A stretch of DNA of 47,736 bases from Desulfotignum sp. (GTDB lineage Bacteria > Desulfobacterota > Desulfobacteria > Desulfobacterales > Desulfobacteraceae): the NCBI GenBank assembly GCA_011389575.1, contig JAABUB010000019.1:1-47736 (forward strand), read 5' to 3'. This document shows, in pieces, positions 35,124 to 42,573 of the stretch. The notes below the pieces were generated by a model. The model was not told where the DNA came from. It ran no database searches and saw only the letters and a program-made list of their open reading frames with translations. Each line of letters starts with the position of its first letter. Within the stretch, counting starts at the first letter, position 1. The position numbers and the translations under genes were made by a program.

Positions 35124-35816
35124 CTATTTTTCTTTTGCCACCATAGCCCGGGCCAGGCCTGCGTACATGGAGTTCTGGTTTTCTTTGACCAGCTTTTCAT
35201 ACATCTTTTGACTTGCATCCAATTTTTGTTTGGCTGCATAAATCTGGGCCAGAACAAACCGTGATTCATCCTTGAGCAGATCTGATTCTCCTGTTTCAAT
35301 CTGTTGAAAATAGGTTTTTGCCCGGTCAGGATCGTTTTTTGCCAGCCATACATGTCCCAGGGAAGAAAGCAGAAAATTGTGCAGGGCAGCCTGGTTACCC
35401 AACCTTTTCAACGCTTCTTCATAAAGCGTGCCAGCCCTGTCATATTCGCCTGCATCCATGCATATGCCTGCATATGTTATCCGTGCCATTTTGCCTGCAT
35501 CGGTATTGGCATATTCGTTCAACACAGTCTCAAAACTATCTTTAACATTCTGGTATGCTTTTTTGGGGTCATCAGCCAGTCGGTTATAGCGGCCGGTAGC
35601 CTCGGCAACCAGATGGGAAGCCTTGTTTTCAGATCGCTGAAAGCTGGTTGTGATACCGACAAATACCACGGCTGCCACCACCACCGCTCCCAGTATCAGC
35701 AACAATGGTTTTTTGTAGATCCCGGCATAGGCCATGGCCTTAAAAATATTTTTCTGCAACGGATCCAGTTCTTCCAGTTCTTTTCTGCGCTCATTGGAAA
35801 TGCCTTGATTTGCCAT
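35124..35816 (-). CDS. YfgM-like membrane-anchored TPR protein
   Basis: A 230-residue protein with a cytoplasmic N-terminus, one membrane helix (~37-57: PLLLILGAVVVAAVVFVGI) and a periplasmic TPR-like helical region to the end. This layout resembles YfgM, an ancillary translocon/chaperone-linked protein, although similarity is structural rather than clear by sequence. AAGGTGAATGA precedes the ATG. It shares the bidirectional terminator with the response regulator and follows the SH3b gene on the same strand. Confidence 0.75.
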   Translation of the reverse strand: MANQGISNERRKELEELDPLQKNIFKAMAYAGIYKKPLLLILGAVVVAAVVFVGITTSFQRSENKASHLVAEATGRYNRLADDPKKAYQNVKDSFETVLNEYANTDAGKMARITYAGICMDAGEYDRAGTLYEEALKRLGNQAALHNFLLSSLGHVWLAKNDPDRAKTYFQQIETGESDLLKDESRFVLAQIYAAKQKLDASQKMYEKLVKENQNSMYAGLARAMVAKEK

Positions 35817-35851
35817 TCATTCACCTTATTATTTAAAATTTTTTGACCACA

Positions 35852-36310
35852 TTACCAGACAAGCGTTTTGTAGATCCATCCTTTTTCACCATCTGCATGC
35901 ACAATACGTATCCAGTTGCCCTCGCGCTTTATAACCTTAAAGGGAACCCCCCTTTCAACCGTAAACAGTACTTTGCTGTCTGTGGTAGGACGAGACCGGA
36001 CATTGCATTTGGATTTAATGGTAATAACCCCTTCCATGCCTGTCAGAAGAGAAGAATGAATCCATGCCATATCCTCTTCAAAATCCTGTATTTTTACCCA
36101 TTTGCCTTTTTTTTCCTTCACAAGAAGCGGGTGATATTTTTCCACCTGCCAGAGGACCTCATAATTGGTGCCGGGCCCTGACCGCATATTGGCAATACTG
36201 CTCTTGACTACCACCCGCTCGGCAGCACCTGCACCACCGGCAACCAGACAACAAACTGCAAGAAGCACCATTGTTATGCTGGATTGCTTTATGTACCGCT
36301 TTGCATTCAT
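35852..36310 (-). CDS. Secreted protein with two bacterial SH3 domains
   Basis: A 152-residue exported protein: signal peptide (~1-30, ending GGAGAAERV), then two SH3b modules, SSIANMRSGPGTNYEVLWQV and KCNVRSRPTTDSKVLFTV as their first strands. SH3b modules often bind peptidoglycan or peptides in the periplasm. ATG at 36310 follows GGAGG; an in-frame TTG at 36316 is less likely. It follows feoB by 20 bases and may be part of the feo operon. Confidence 0.85.
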   Translation of the reverse strand: MNAKRYIKQSSITMVLLAVCCLVAGGAGAAERVVVKSSIANMRSGPGTNYEVLWQVEKYHPLLVKEKKGKWVKIQDFEEDMAWIHSSLLTGMEGVITIKSKCNVRSRPTTDSKVLFTVERGVPFKVIKREGNWIRIVHADGEKGWIYKTLVW

Positions 36311-36330
36311 GCACAACCTCCGTTTTTACC

Positions 36331-38502
36331 TTATCCTTGTAACATCATTCCTGTCTGATATACCAGAAAAGACAGGGTCCATGCAACCGCTGTCGTATAA
36401 ATAATGTTAAAACAGGCCCATTTAAACGAAGCTTCCCTGTAAATCACAGCCACTGTAGCAAAGCACGGTACGTACAGCAGAACAAACACCATCATGGACA
36501 AAGCAGACAACGGGGTCATACCTGACTGCTTCAATGCCCGGGTCAGGGCCTGCCCTCCATTATCTCCTACGCCGTAGAGTACCCCCATGGTACTGACCAC
36601 CACTTCCTTGGCCACAAACCCGGTAACAAGGGCGACGCTGGCCTGCCACTCAATGCCGATGGGTGCAAACAACGGTTCCAGTGCATGGCCCATCCTGCCG
36701 ATATAGGATTTGGATACCCGTTCCTGCTCTTTCTGGCTCTGAATCTTTTGTAATGCCAGTGCAAGTTTTTGCTGTAAAATAACTTTCTGATCCGTTTCAG
36801 CCTTTTCAATGAGGCGGCTGAAACGGGATTTCACATCCTGCTGCAATGCCTGGTAATCTTTTGCATATTGGATATCTTTGGGAAAACTGGATAACACCCA
36901 TATCACGATGGATCCCACCAGAATCACCCCCCCCATTTTGCGCAGAAACATTTTGCTTCTGTCCCACATATGGATAAGAAGGCTTTTGAGCATGGGCATA
37001 CGGTAAGGGGGCAGTTCCATGACAAAGGGAGCATCTTCTCCTTTAAAAAACAGGGTCCGCAATATCCGTCCGGACACGATGGCCATGATAATCCCGGCAG
37101 CATAAAGGCTGAAAATAACAGTCCCGGCCCTGTGGGCGAAAAAACTGCCGGCCAGAACAATATACACGGGCAGCCGGGCGGAACAGGACATGAACGGGGT
37201 CATCAGAATGGTAAGAATCCGGTCCTTCTGGTGCTCCAGGGTTCTTGCAGCCATGATGGCGGGCACGTTACACCCGAACCCCATGAGCATGGGAATAAAG
37301 GATTTACCATGAAGCCCTGCAGTATGCATGACCCGGTCCATGAGAAAGGCCGCCCTGGCCATGTAGCCGGTATCTTCAAACAGGGCGATACAGAAAAACA
37401 GAATCAGGATATTGGGAAGAAACACGATCACCGATCCAATGCCTGCCACAATGCCGTCCAAAAGCATTGATTTGAACAGGGATGCCGGCAGCAGATGGTC
37501 CAGCCATGTACTTAAAGATCCCACTGCCGACTCAATCCAGGCCATGGGATACGCACCCAAAGTAAAGGTGGTCTGGAACATGGCCCAGATAAAAAAAATA
37601 AAAACCGGTATCCCCAGAAACCGATCTGTTAAAACCAGATCAATGTTCCGGGATATGTCGATGCGTTTTTTGGCTGTATTGGTAACGGTTTCCTTGAGTA
37701 TGCCGGCTATCACCCCGTAGCGGTCTTCGGTGAGCACAATTTCAAAATCATCCTGAAACAGTTCAAACATCCGGTCGCGGCATTTTTGGGCCGCATCAAG
37801 GATCTTTTGGCCATCCCGGGGCAGGCGGTCCAGAATCTTTTGTTTTTCAATGGCATCATCTTCCAGCAGTTTGATGGCAAGCCAGCGGACCAGCGTATCG
37901 TCTTTTATTGCCCTGGCCTCTGAAATCAGGGTTTCCATCTGGCTTATGCAGGCTTCTGTTTCATTGCCATACCGGATAACCCGGGATTTTTTCCCTTTTT
38001 CAAAGGCCAGACTTTCTGCAATTGCCGCTTCAATCAGCTGGTCTGTACCTTTGTTTTTATTTCCCACCGTGAACACCACGGGCACGTCCAGCAGAGCGGA
38101 TAATTTTTTTTCATTGATGCGGATACCCCGGGCCCGGGCCATATCCGCCATGTTCAGCACAAACAGCACCGGACACCCCAGCTCCATGATCTGCAGGGCC
38201 AAAAAAAGGCTTCGTTCCAGATTGGATGCATCAATGATGCTGATCACGATATCCGGATTTCCCTGGAGGATAAAATCCCGGGTGGTTATTTCTTCAATGG
38301 AAAACGGGGTCAGGCTGTATGTGCCGGGAAGATCCACCACACGGAGGGAATATTGCCTGTACTTGAGAAAGCCTTCTTTTTTTTCAATGGTAACCCCGGG
38401 CCAGTTGCCCACCTTCTGGCGGGCGCCTGTCAGGTTGTTGAAAATGGTTGTTTTGCCGCAATTGGGATTTCCCGCCAGGGCAATGGTCAGTTCCTGTTTC
38501 AT
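36331..38502 (-). CDS. feoB: Ferrous iron transport protein B
   Basis: FeoB imports Fe(II) across the inner membrane, the main iron source for anaerobes. The 723-residue protein has the N-terminal G domain with G1 GNPNCGKTT (~11-19), G3 DLPGTYSL and G4 NMAD, a helical spacer domain, and then the multi-pass transport domain with the two Gate motifs (CNVPAIMAARTL and the FMSCSARLPVYIVL segment). The ATG overlaps the stop of the Fur-FeoA fusion gene as ATGA, so translation is likely coupled. Confidence 0.96.
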   Translation of the reverse strand: MKQELTIALAGNPNCGKTTIFNNLTGARQKVGNWPGVTIEKKEGFLKYRQYSLRVVDLPGTYSLTPFSIEEITTRDFILQGNPDIVISIIDASNLERSLFLALQIMELGCPVLFVLNMADMARARGIRINEKKLSALLDVPVVFTVGNKNKGTDQLIEAAIAESLAFEKGKKSRVIRYGNETEACISQMETLISEARAIKDDTLVRWLAIKLLEDDAIEKQKILDRLPRDGQKILDAAQKCRDRMFELFQDDFEIVLTEDRYGVIAGILKETVTNTAKKRIDISRNIDLVLTDRFLGIPVFIFFIWAMFQTTFTLGAYPMAWIESAVGSLSTWLDHLLPASLFKSMLLDGIVAGIGSVIVFLPNILILFFCIALFEDTGYMARAAFLMDRVMHTAGLHGKSFIPMLMGFGCNVPAIMAARTLEHQKDRILTILMTPFMSCSARLPVYIVLAGSFFAHRAGTVIFSLYAAGIIMAIVSGRILRTLFFKGEDAPFVMELPPYRMPMLKSLLIHMWDRSKMFLRKMGGVILVGSIVIWVLSSFPKDIQYAKDYQALQQDVKSRFSRLIEKAETDQKVILQQKLALALQKIQSQKEQERVSKSYIGRMGHALEPLFAPIGIEWQASVALVTGFVAKEVVVSTMGVLYGVGDNGGQALTRALKQSGMTPLSALSMMVFVLLYVPCFATVAVIYREASFKWACFNIIYTTAVAWTLSFLVYQTGMMLQG

Positions 38503-39482
38503 GTCAAGCTGTTCCGGGTTGTTACGTTTTCAACCAGAATATGGGCGGCTTCCTCCACCCGCAAAGAGATATGATAACCCTTGACCACCAGTTCGATGGG
38601 GTCTTTCAAGGGTGCATATTTTTCCACATACACCCGGCTTCCCCTGTTGATTCCCATCTCCAGCAGGCGCCGGCGCAGCGTGCTTTCACCGGAAACCCGC
38701 ACAATGGTGCCTTCCTGACCGGCTTTCATATCACACAACAATACCCTTGTAGTTTTCGGCTCTGCCTCGACAACAGCTTTCCCGTTTTTTTGCATGTCCA
38801 GGGAAGTGTCAACCGGCTGCACCCAAATTTTTTGGGCCATACCACTGCCGATGACCAGGCGGTTATCACCTGCTGCAATTACCACCTGTCCGCCGAATCC
38901 ATTGGATACCACTTCAATCTCATCCCCGGTTTTCAGGCCCATGGAAGAAATACGCAGCTGCATTTTTTTGCCGGCTTCCAGCTGCTTCACTTCCAGCCGT
39001 TCTCCCTGTTTGGCTTTGTGCAAGGGGACCAGTTTTTGTCTTTTGGCCATACAGGCAGCGCAAAGTCCATAAATTTCCATGCGGTGCTGGAGCATATGAA
39101 ACCCATAGGCCCGGGCAATTTTTTTTTGCTGTTTTTCCAGAGCTTCATCTTTGAATTCCAGAATGGTACCGCATTTTGTACAGATCATATGGTCATGATG
39201 AATACCGATGTGTCGATGCTCATAAAGGGTTTCTTCCTGATCGAATTCAACTTTGGTGGCAAATCCGAACCGGCACAGATGTTCCATGGAAGAAAACACA
39301 AAATCGCTATCCAGGGGGTGGCCGTCTTTTTCCAACTGCCGCAGAATATCTGCTCTGGTCACGTGATGGTCCAGCTTTAAAAAAGCTTCAAGTACCTGAA
39401 ACCGTTCATCAAACCGGTCCAGACCCTGTTGCTGAAACAATCGGATAAACTGTTTTTTTTCCTGCTCGTGGGTATTGATCAT
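38499..39482 (-). CDS. Fur family regulator fused to two FeoA domains
   Basis: A 327-residue three-domain protein. Residues ~1-140 are a ferric-uptake-regulator domain: winged helix (HHVTRADILRQL), the metal-binding stretch HHDHMICTKCG, and a second CxxC pair (CAAC) for structural zinc. Two SH3-like FeoA domains follow (~150-230, RLEVKQLEAGKKMQL, and ~246-322, TIVRVSGESTLRRRLLEMG). FeoA normally is a separate ~80-residue partner of FeoB, and Fur a separate repressor; here both are in one chain whose gene overlaps feoB. The protein could sense iron, repress its own operon and contact FeoB, but that is inference. Confidence 0.9.
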   Translation of the reverse strand: MINTHEQEKKQFIRLFQQQGLDRFDERFQVLEAFLKLDHHVTRADILRQLEKDGHPLDSDFVFSSMEHLCRFGFATKVEFDQEETLYEHRHIGIHHDHMICTKCGTILEFKDEALEKQQKKIARAYGFHMLQHRMEIYGLCAACMAKRQKLVPLHKAKQGERLEVKQLEAGKKMQLRISSMGLKTGDEIEVVSNGFGGQVVIAAGDNRLVIGSGMAQKIWVQPVDTSLDMQKNGKAVVEAEPKTTRVLLCDMKAGQEGTIVRVSGESTLRRRLLEMGINRGSRVYVEKYAPLKDPIELVVKGYHISLRVEEAAHILVENVTTRNSLT

Positions 39483-39501
39483 GGTATTTTGTCCTGTAAA
39501 A

Positions 39502-39540
39502 ATAACATACTAAGATATGATAGCTGCCCGTATCTGTCAA
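39502..39540 (-). promoter_or_regulatory. Promoter and operator-like dyad for the fur-feoA / feoB operon
   Basis: On the minus strand TTGACA (39540-39535), 17 bases, then TATCTT (39517-39512); transcription would start near 39505, 23 bases before the ATG. An imperfect inverted repeat, ATAACATA (39502-39509), six bases, TATGATAG (39516-39523), overlaps the -10 and could be a Fur-type operator allowing autoregulation by iron. It does not closely match the classical Fur box. Confidence 0.48.
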
Positions 39541-39556
39541 GGCGGGATACGCTCTG

Positions 39557-39652
39557 AATATTTGCTATAGTAGCGGGCGCTTCTATGGGGAGCACCTGGT
39601 GGTGTCCTGTGACAGGACCGTCAGAGCCGAAGGGGGCCTGGTAAAATATGCC
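39557..39652 (+). repeat. Dispersed intergenic repeat, partial copy C
   Basis: A more diverged partial copy, same direction as copy A. It shares TTGCTATAG near its start, CTGGTGGTNTCCTGTG and the ending GGGGGCCTGGTA, but lacks the GGTTTTCGA block in between. It includes a perfect 15-base palindrome, GTCCTGT-G-ACAGGAC (39604-39618). With copy B it forms an inverted pair. Confidence 0.5.
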
Positions 39653-39701
39653 GGGATGGTTTTCAACCAGAAGGCGGATTGCCGCACTTCATTGTTCTTA
39701 T

Positions 39702-39817
39702 GCAAACAGGCCGCCGCAGATCTCGGGCCGGGCACAGGATACCACCAGGGGCGGAGCTTGGGACAAAGTACTGCACAGAGTGATCGAAAACCTGGCATGC
39801 TTATGGCAAATATCCAG
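39702..39817 (-). repeat. Dispersed intergenic repeat, copy B
   Basis: The reverse complement of this segment matches copy A at 16061-16173 almost end to end, including CTGGATAT, GGTTTTCGA, and GGTGGTATCCTGTGCCCGGC followed by CCGAGA and GGCCTG. Differences are point changes and small indels. It ends just before the dus promoter. Confidence 0.75.
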
Positions 39818-39832
39818 ATTCGCTGTCCGATA

Positions 39833-39861
39833 TTGACACAGATTCCCAAAGTCTTTATATA
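39833..39861 (+). promoter_or_regulatory. Promoter for the tRNA-dihydrouridine synthase gene
   Basis: A perfect TTGACA (39833-39838) is followed after 17 bases by TATATA (39856-39861). Transcription would start near 39868, about 32 bases before the coding start. Confidence 0.52.
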
Positions 39862-39899
39862 CAATAATCTTCCAAACCGGAAAGGAACCGTATGTACCC

Positions 39900-40925
39900 A
39901 TGGATGCCCTTGGCTTTGCCCGATATCTGAACACCCCTCTGCCCATTGGCAACAAAATTATCTCCGGCCGGATGGTACTGGCACCCATGGCCGGCCTGGG
40001 CCATATTGCCTTCCGGGAGCTGGTGGCGGAATTCGGCGGATTCGGCCTTTTGTTCACAGGCATGTGTTCGGCCAAAGCTGTCCCCCATGAAAATCCGTCA
40101 ATCTCACCTGTCTTCTGCTGGCGCAGGCAGGAGCTGCCTTACACTGTCTGCCAGATTTTTGGTGCAACCCCGGACACCATGGCACAGGCTGCCCGGCGCA
40201 TCGAGCAGGAGGGCTTTTTCGGGGTGGATCTGAATTTCGGGTGTTCTGTGGCAGCCATCTGCAAAAAAGGATGTGGTGCTGTCCTGTTGAAAACCCCGGA
40301 CAGGGCGGCTGAAATTGTGGCAATGGTGCGGGCGGCGGTTTCTTTTCCCGTATTTGTAAAATTTCGAATGGGGTGGTCTGATGATGCAGCATTTGCTGCG
40401 GACATGGCAAAACGCTTTGAAGCAGCCGGTGCTGATGCCCTTGTTTTCCATCCCCGGGTGGCCCCTGACCGACGTACCCGTCCTCCCAAATGGGATGCCA
40501 TCTCCCGGGTCAAAGAAGCTGTCACCATTCCGGTATTTGGCAACGGCAATCTTTTTGCCATCCAGGACGGCATGCAGATGACGGCACAAACCGGCTGCCA
40601 CGGACTTTCCTTAGGCCGCATGGCAGTGGCCCGACCCTGGATTTTTGCCCAATGGACCAGGGGAAAAAGTTTTGATCCCGGCATTTACCATGCAACTGCC
40701 CTGCGCATGGCATCATTGCTGGAGCACCACTATGACATGCCTTTCAACCTGAAGCTGTTCAAAAAATATGCCCCTTATTTCTGTGCCAATTTCAAATTTT
40801 CCCATTTTTTACTAAAACAGCTGAACCAGGCCAAGTCCATGGAAGACCTTAAAAAAACCATCCATAAACTGTTTGCATCATGTCCTGAAACCTTATCCAC
40901 CCCCAACCGCAACCTGTTCTTATAG
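39900..40925 (+). CDS. dus: tRNA-dihydrouridine synthase family protein
   Basis: Dus enzymes reduce uridine to dihydrouridine in tRNA with FMN. The 341-residue protein has the FMN-barrel start MVLAPMAGLGHIAFREL (~25-41), the DLNFGCSVAAICKKGCGAVLL segment with the catalytic cysteine (GCGA) in two parts, and the phosphate-binding GNGNLFAIQDG and GLSLGRMAVARPWIF. Which Dus class it belongs to is not clear. The AGGA ribosome site lies 13 bases before the ATG at 39900, an unusually long gap, and a better-spaced out-of-frame ATG at 39892 opens a 12-codon frame overlapping the start. Confidence 0.88.
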   Translation: MDALGFARYLNTPLPIGNKIISGRMVLAPMAGLGHIAFRELVAEFGGFGLLFTGMCSAKAVPHENPSISPVFCWRRQELPYTVCQIFGATPDTMAQAARRIEQEGFFGVDLNFGCSVAAICKKGCGAVLLKTPDRAAEIVAMVRAAVSFPVFVKFRMGWSDDAAFAADMAKRFEAAGADALVFHPRVAPDRRTRPPKWDAISRVKEAVTIPVFGNGNLFAIQDGMQMTAQTGCHGLSLGRMAVARPWIFAQWTRGKSFDPGIYHATALRMASLLEHHYDMPFNLKLFKKYAPYFCANFKFSHFLLKQLNQAKSMEDLKKTIHKLFASCPETLSTPNRNLFL

Positions 40926-40981
40926 CCCCCCGGAAGAGAACCGCTGTCCAGACCAAAACCAAAACTTTTTTAAAAAACTGG

Positions 40982-41278
40982 CTACAGACCCAGTATGGTC
41001 AACCCTTCTTCCAGTTCAAAATACGGTTTTATTTCATACTGGTATCCCGGCACCCCGAAATAAATGGCCAGGCTTTCACCAATGGCCTGAAGCCCTTCTG
41101 CGAGACGGTTGTTTTCCAGTTCATAATAGGTGATGGAATGCATCCCCGACCGTCTGCTTGCTGAAATATAAGGCCCTTTTTTGGTAATAAAATCCGGCAG
41201 GGCCGGGGCTTTGAGATACCGGTTGGCAATTTCTCTTGTACTTTCAGGGGGATAGGTAACATTGGAAATAATGATCAT
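40982..41278 (-). CDS. Small conserved-looking hypothetical protein
   Basis: A 98-residue soluble protein of no family I recognise. It begins with a beta-like strand (MIIISNVTYPPEST) and contains two further strand-helix units (GMHSITYYELENNRLAEGLQ in part). GGAGGCAGACT precedes the ATG, an excellent ribosome site, and it follows the SPOR-domain gene by 17 bases, probably as the last gene of that envelope operon. There is no signal peptide. Confidence 0.7.
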   Translation of the reverse strand: MIIISNVTYPPESTREIANRYLKAPALPDFITKKGPYISASRRSGMHSITYYELENNRLAEGLQAIGESLAIYFGVPGYQYEIKPYFELEEGLTILGL

Positions 41279-41295
41279 AGTCTGCCTCCATATTA

Positions 41296-42573
41296 TTATT
41301 TGTTGCTTACAAAAAAATCTTCGATAATGTCCTGTTGTTTCAAGTGGTTGCCATAAGCGGTGGCCTCATTTTTGTCTGCAAATTCAGATACCTGGATAAG
41401 GTACCAGGTTTTGCCGCCGCCGCCTGTTTTTTTTATGCGGGCATCAATACTGTTTTGCCTGAGAATCTCAAGATATTTGTCTGCATGGGATTCTTTCAAA
41501 TAAGCTGCCACCTGAATGGTAAAGGGTTTGGATATCTTTTTTTCAATGATGACCTCAATTTCATCCACCGTTCCGGGTGTCCGAAGATGAGAGACAGTAT
41601 TATACATGAATACCAGCGACCACAAGGAAATAATCCCCAGAACCCCGGCCTTAAGATAGAAACGCCACCGGTCTTTCACCTGTATGCGGGTCATAAGGCG
41701 CCTTGCATGCCAAGTTACAAAACCAAAGCAAAAAACCACACCTGCCCGGACAGACTGTATCAGATGCCGGAGCCAGGTGAAAAAACCCATCCATATAGCA
41801 GATATTTTTTTCTGGTGGGCCAGGGGCAGAGGTTGCCGGGGCACATGCTGAACCGGATATATAATATCCTGCTCCGGCTGCTGTACCGGTTCTTCCAAAA
41901 GGGTACGGATATCTTTTCCATATCTTTGTTTTAATGACGGCACTTCCAGTACACGGGCATACAACTGCTTGGCGCTAAAATCCAGCCTGCCCAGGTTCAG
42001 AAAAAGCCTGGTGAGAAAGGGCATCAATTTGGGGTTGGTATAATGGATATTGGCCAGGCAGGTCAGCAGATCCTGCTCTTTATCATCAACTGCCCCGTTT
42101 TTGCACAGCTGTCTGAGCCAGAGCCCCGCCAGGGTCTCATCCCAGGGATTAGCGGTAAGATAAACAAGGACAGCTCGTCTGAAAATCTCATTTTCCCTGT
42201 CAACTGTAAGAGAGAATCTGGCCAAAACACCGGTTAGTCTGGTTTTTATCTTTCCGACTGACAAAGGAGACAACAAAAATGAGTCATAAATCCTGACAGC
42301 CTGGAGGTATTTTGTTTTGGCTCTGTTAAAGATAGCCGCCCGCTCCCACATTTGTGCTTCCCGGATCAGCCTTTCAATCAGTTTCCCCCCCAGAAAATTC
42401 ATCAGAAAACCAACAAACACATAACCTGTGATCACCACCCCCAGCGCAAAAAGAACAGGTCCCATGCCCGAAAATATCTGTCTGACCCAGGGCATGACAT
42501 AAAAGCACAAAGGAACCGTCACCAGGGTGGTCACCCAGAGCCGGACAAAGATATTTCGCAGACCCCGGATCAC
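41296..42573 (-). CDS. Membrane protein with C-terminal SPOR domain
   Basis: A 425-residue protein with two N-terminal membrane helices (~9-28 and ~36-60), a cytoplasmic helical repeat region (~75-250), a third helix (~310-330) and a C-terminal SPOR domain (FTIQVAAYLKESHADKYLE, then WYLIQVSEFADKNEA). SPOR domains bind denuded septal peptidoglycan, so a place at the division site is expected. The start is a GTG overlapping the PBP stop as GTGA, with AGGAGAAGCC before it. The combination of a large cytoplasmic part and a periplasmic SPOR domain is uncommon. Confidence 0.82.
   Translation of the reverse strand: MIRGLRNIFVRLWVTTLVTVPLCFYVMPWVRQIFSGMGPVLFALGVVITGYVFVGFLMNFLGGKLIERLIREAQMWERAAIFNRAKTKYLQAVRIYDSFLLSPLSVGKIKTRLTGVLARFSLTVDRENEIFRRAVLVYLTANPWDETLAGLWLRQLCKNGAVDDKEQDLLTCLANIHYTNPKLMPFLTRLFLNLGRLDFSAKQLYARVLEVPSLKQRYGKDIRTLLEEPVQQPEQDIIYPVQHVPRQPLPLAHQKKISAIWMGFFTWLRHLIQSVRAGVVFCFGFVTWHARRLMTRIQVKDRWRFYLKAGVLGIISLWSLVFMYNTVSHLRTPGTVDEIEVIIEKKISKPFTIQVAAYLKESHADKYLEILRQNSIDARIKKTGGGGKTWYLIQVSEFADKNEATAYGNHLKQQDIIEDFFVSNK

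Larger units (their letters stand above)
39483..39899. other. 417-base intergenic region with repeats and divergent promoters
   Basis: This is the longest gene-free stretch in the window. It holds the fur-feoA promoter at its left end, repeat copy C, repeat copy B in the opposite direction, and the dus promoter at its right end. Open frames across it are in different phases for the two repeat copies and have no ribosome sites, so I call no gene. Confidence 0.7.

Noticed and set aside
39583-39864. 93-codon minus-strand frame across repeats B and C
   Set aside because: There is no ribosome site, and its similarity to the copy A translation is limited to one stretch before the frames diverge; best explained as non-coding repeat.
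40956-40978. A/T-rich palindrome (CTTTTTTAAAAAAC) after the dus gene as a terminator
   Set aside because: The stem is only A-T pairs with no GC core and no following T run in a usable position.
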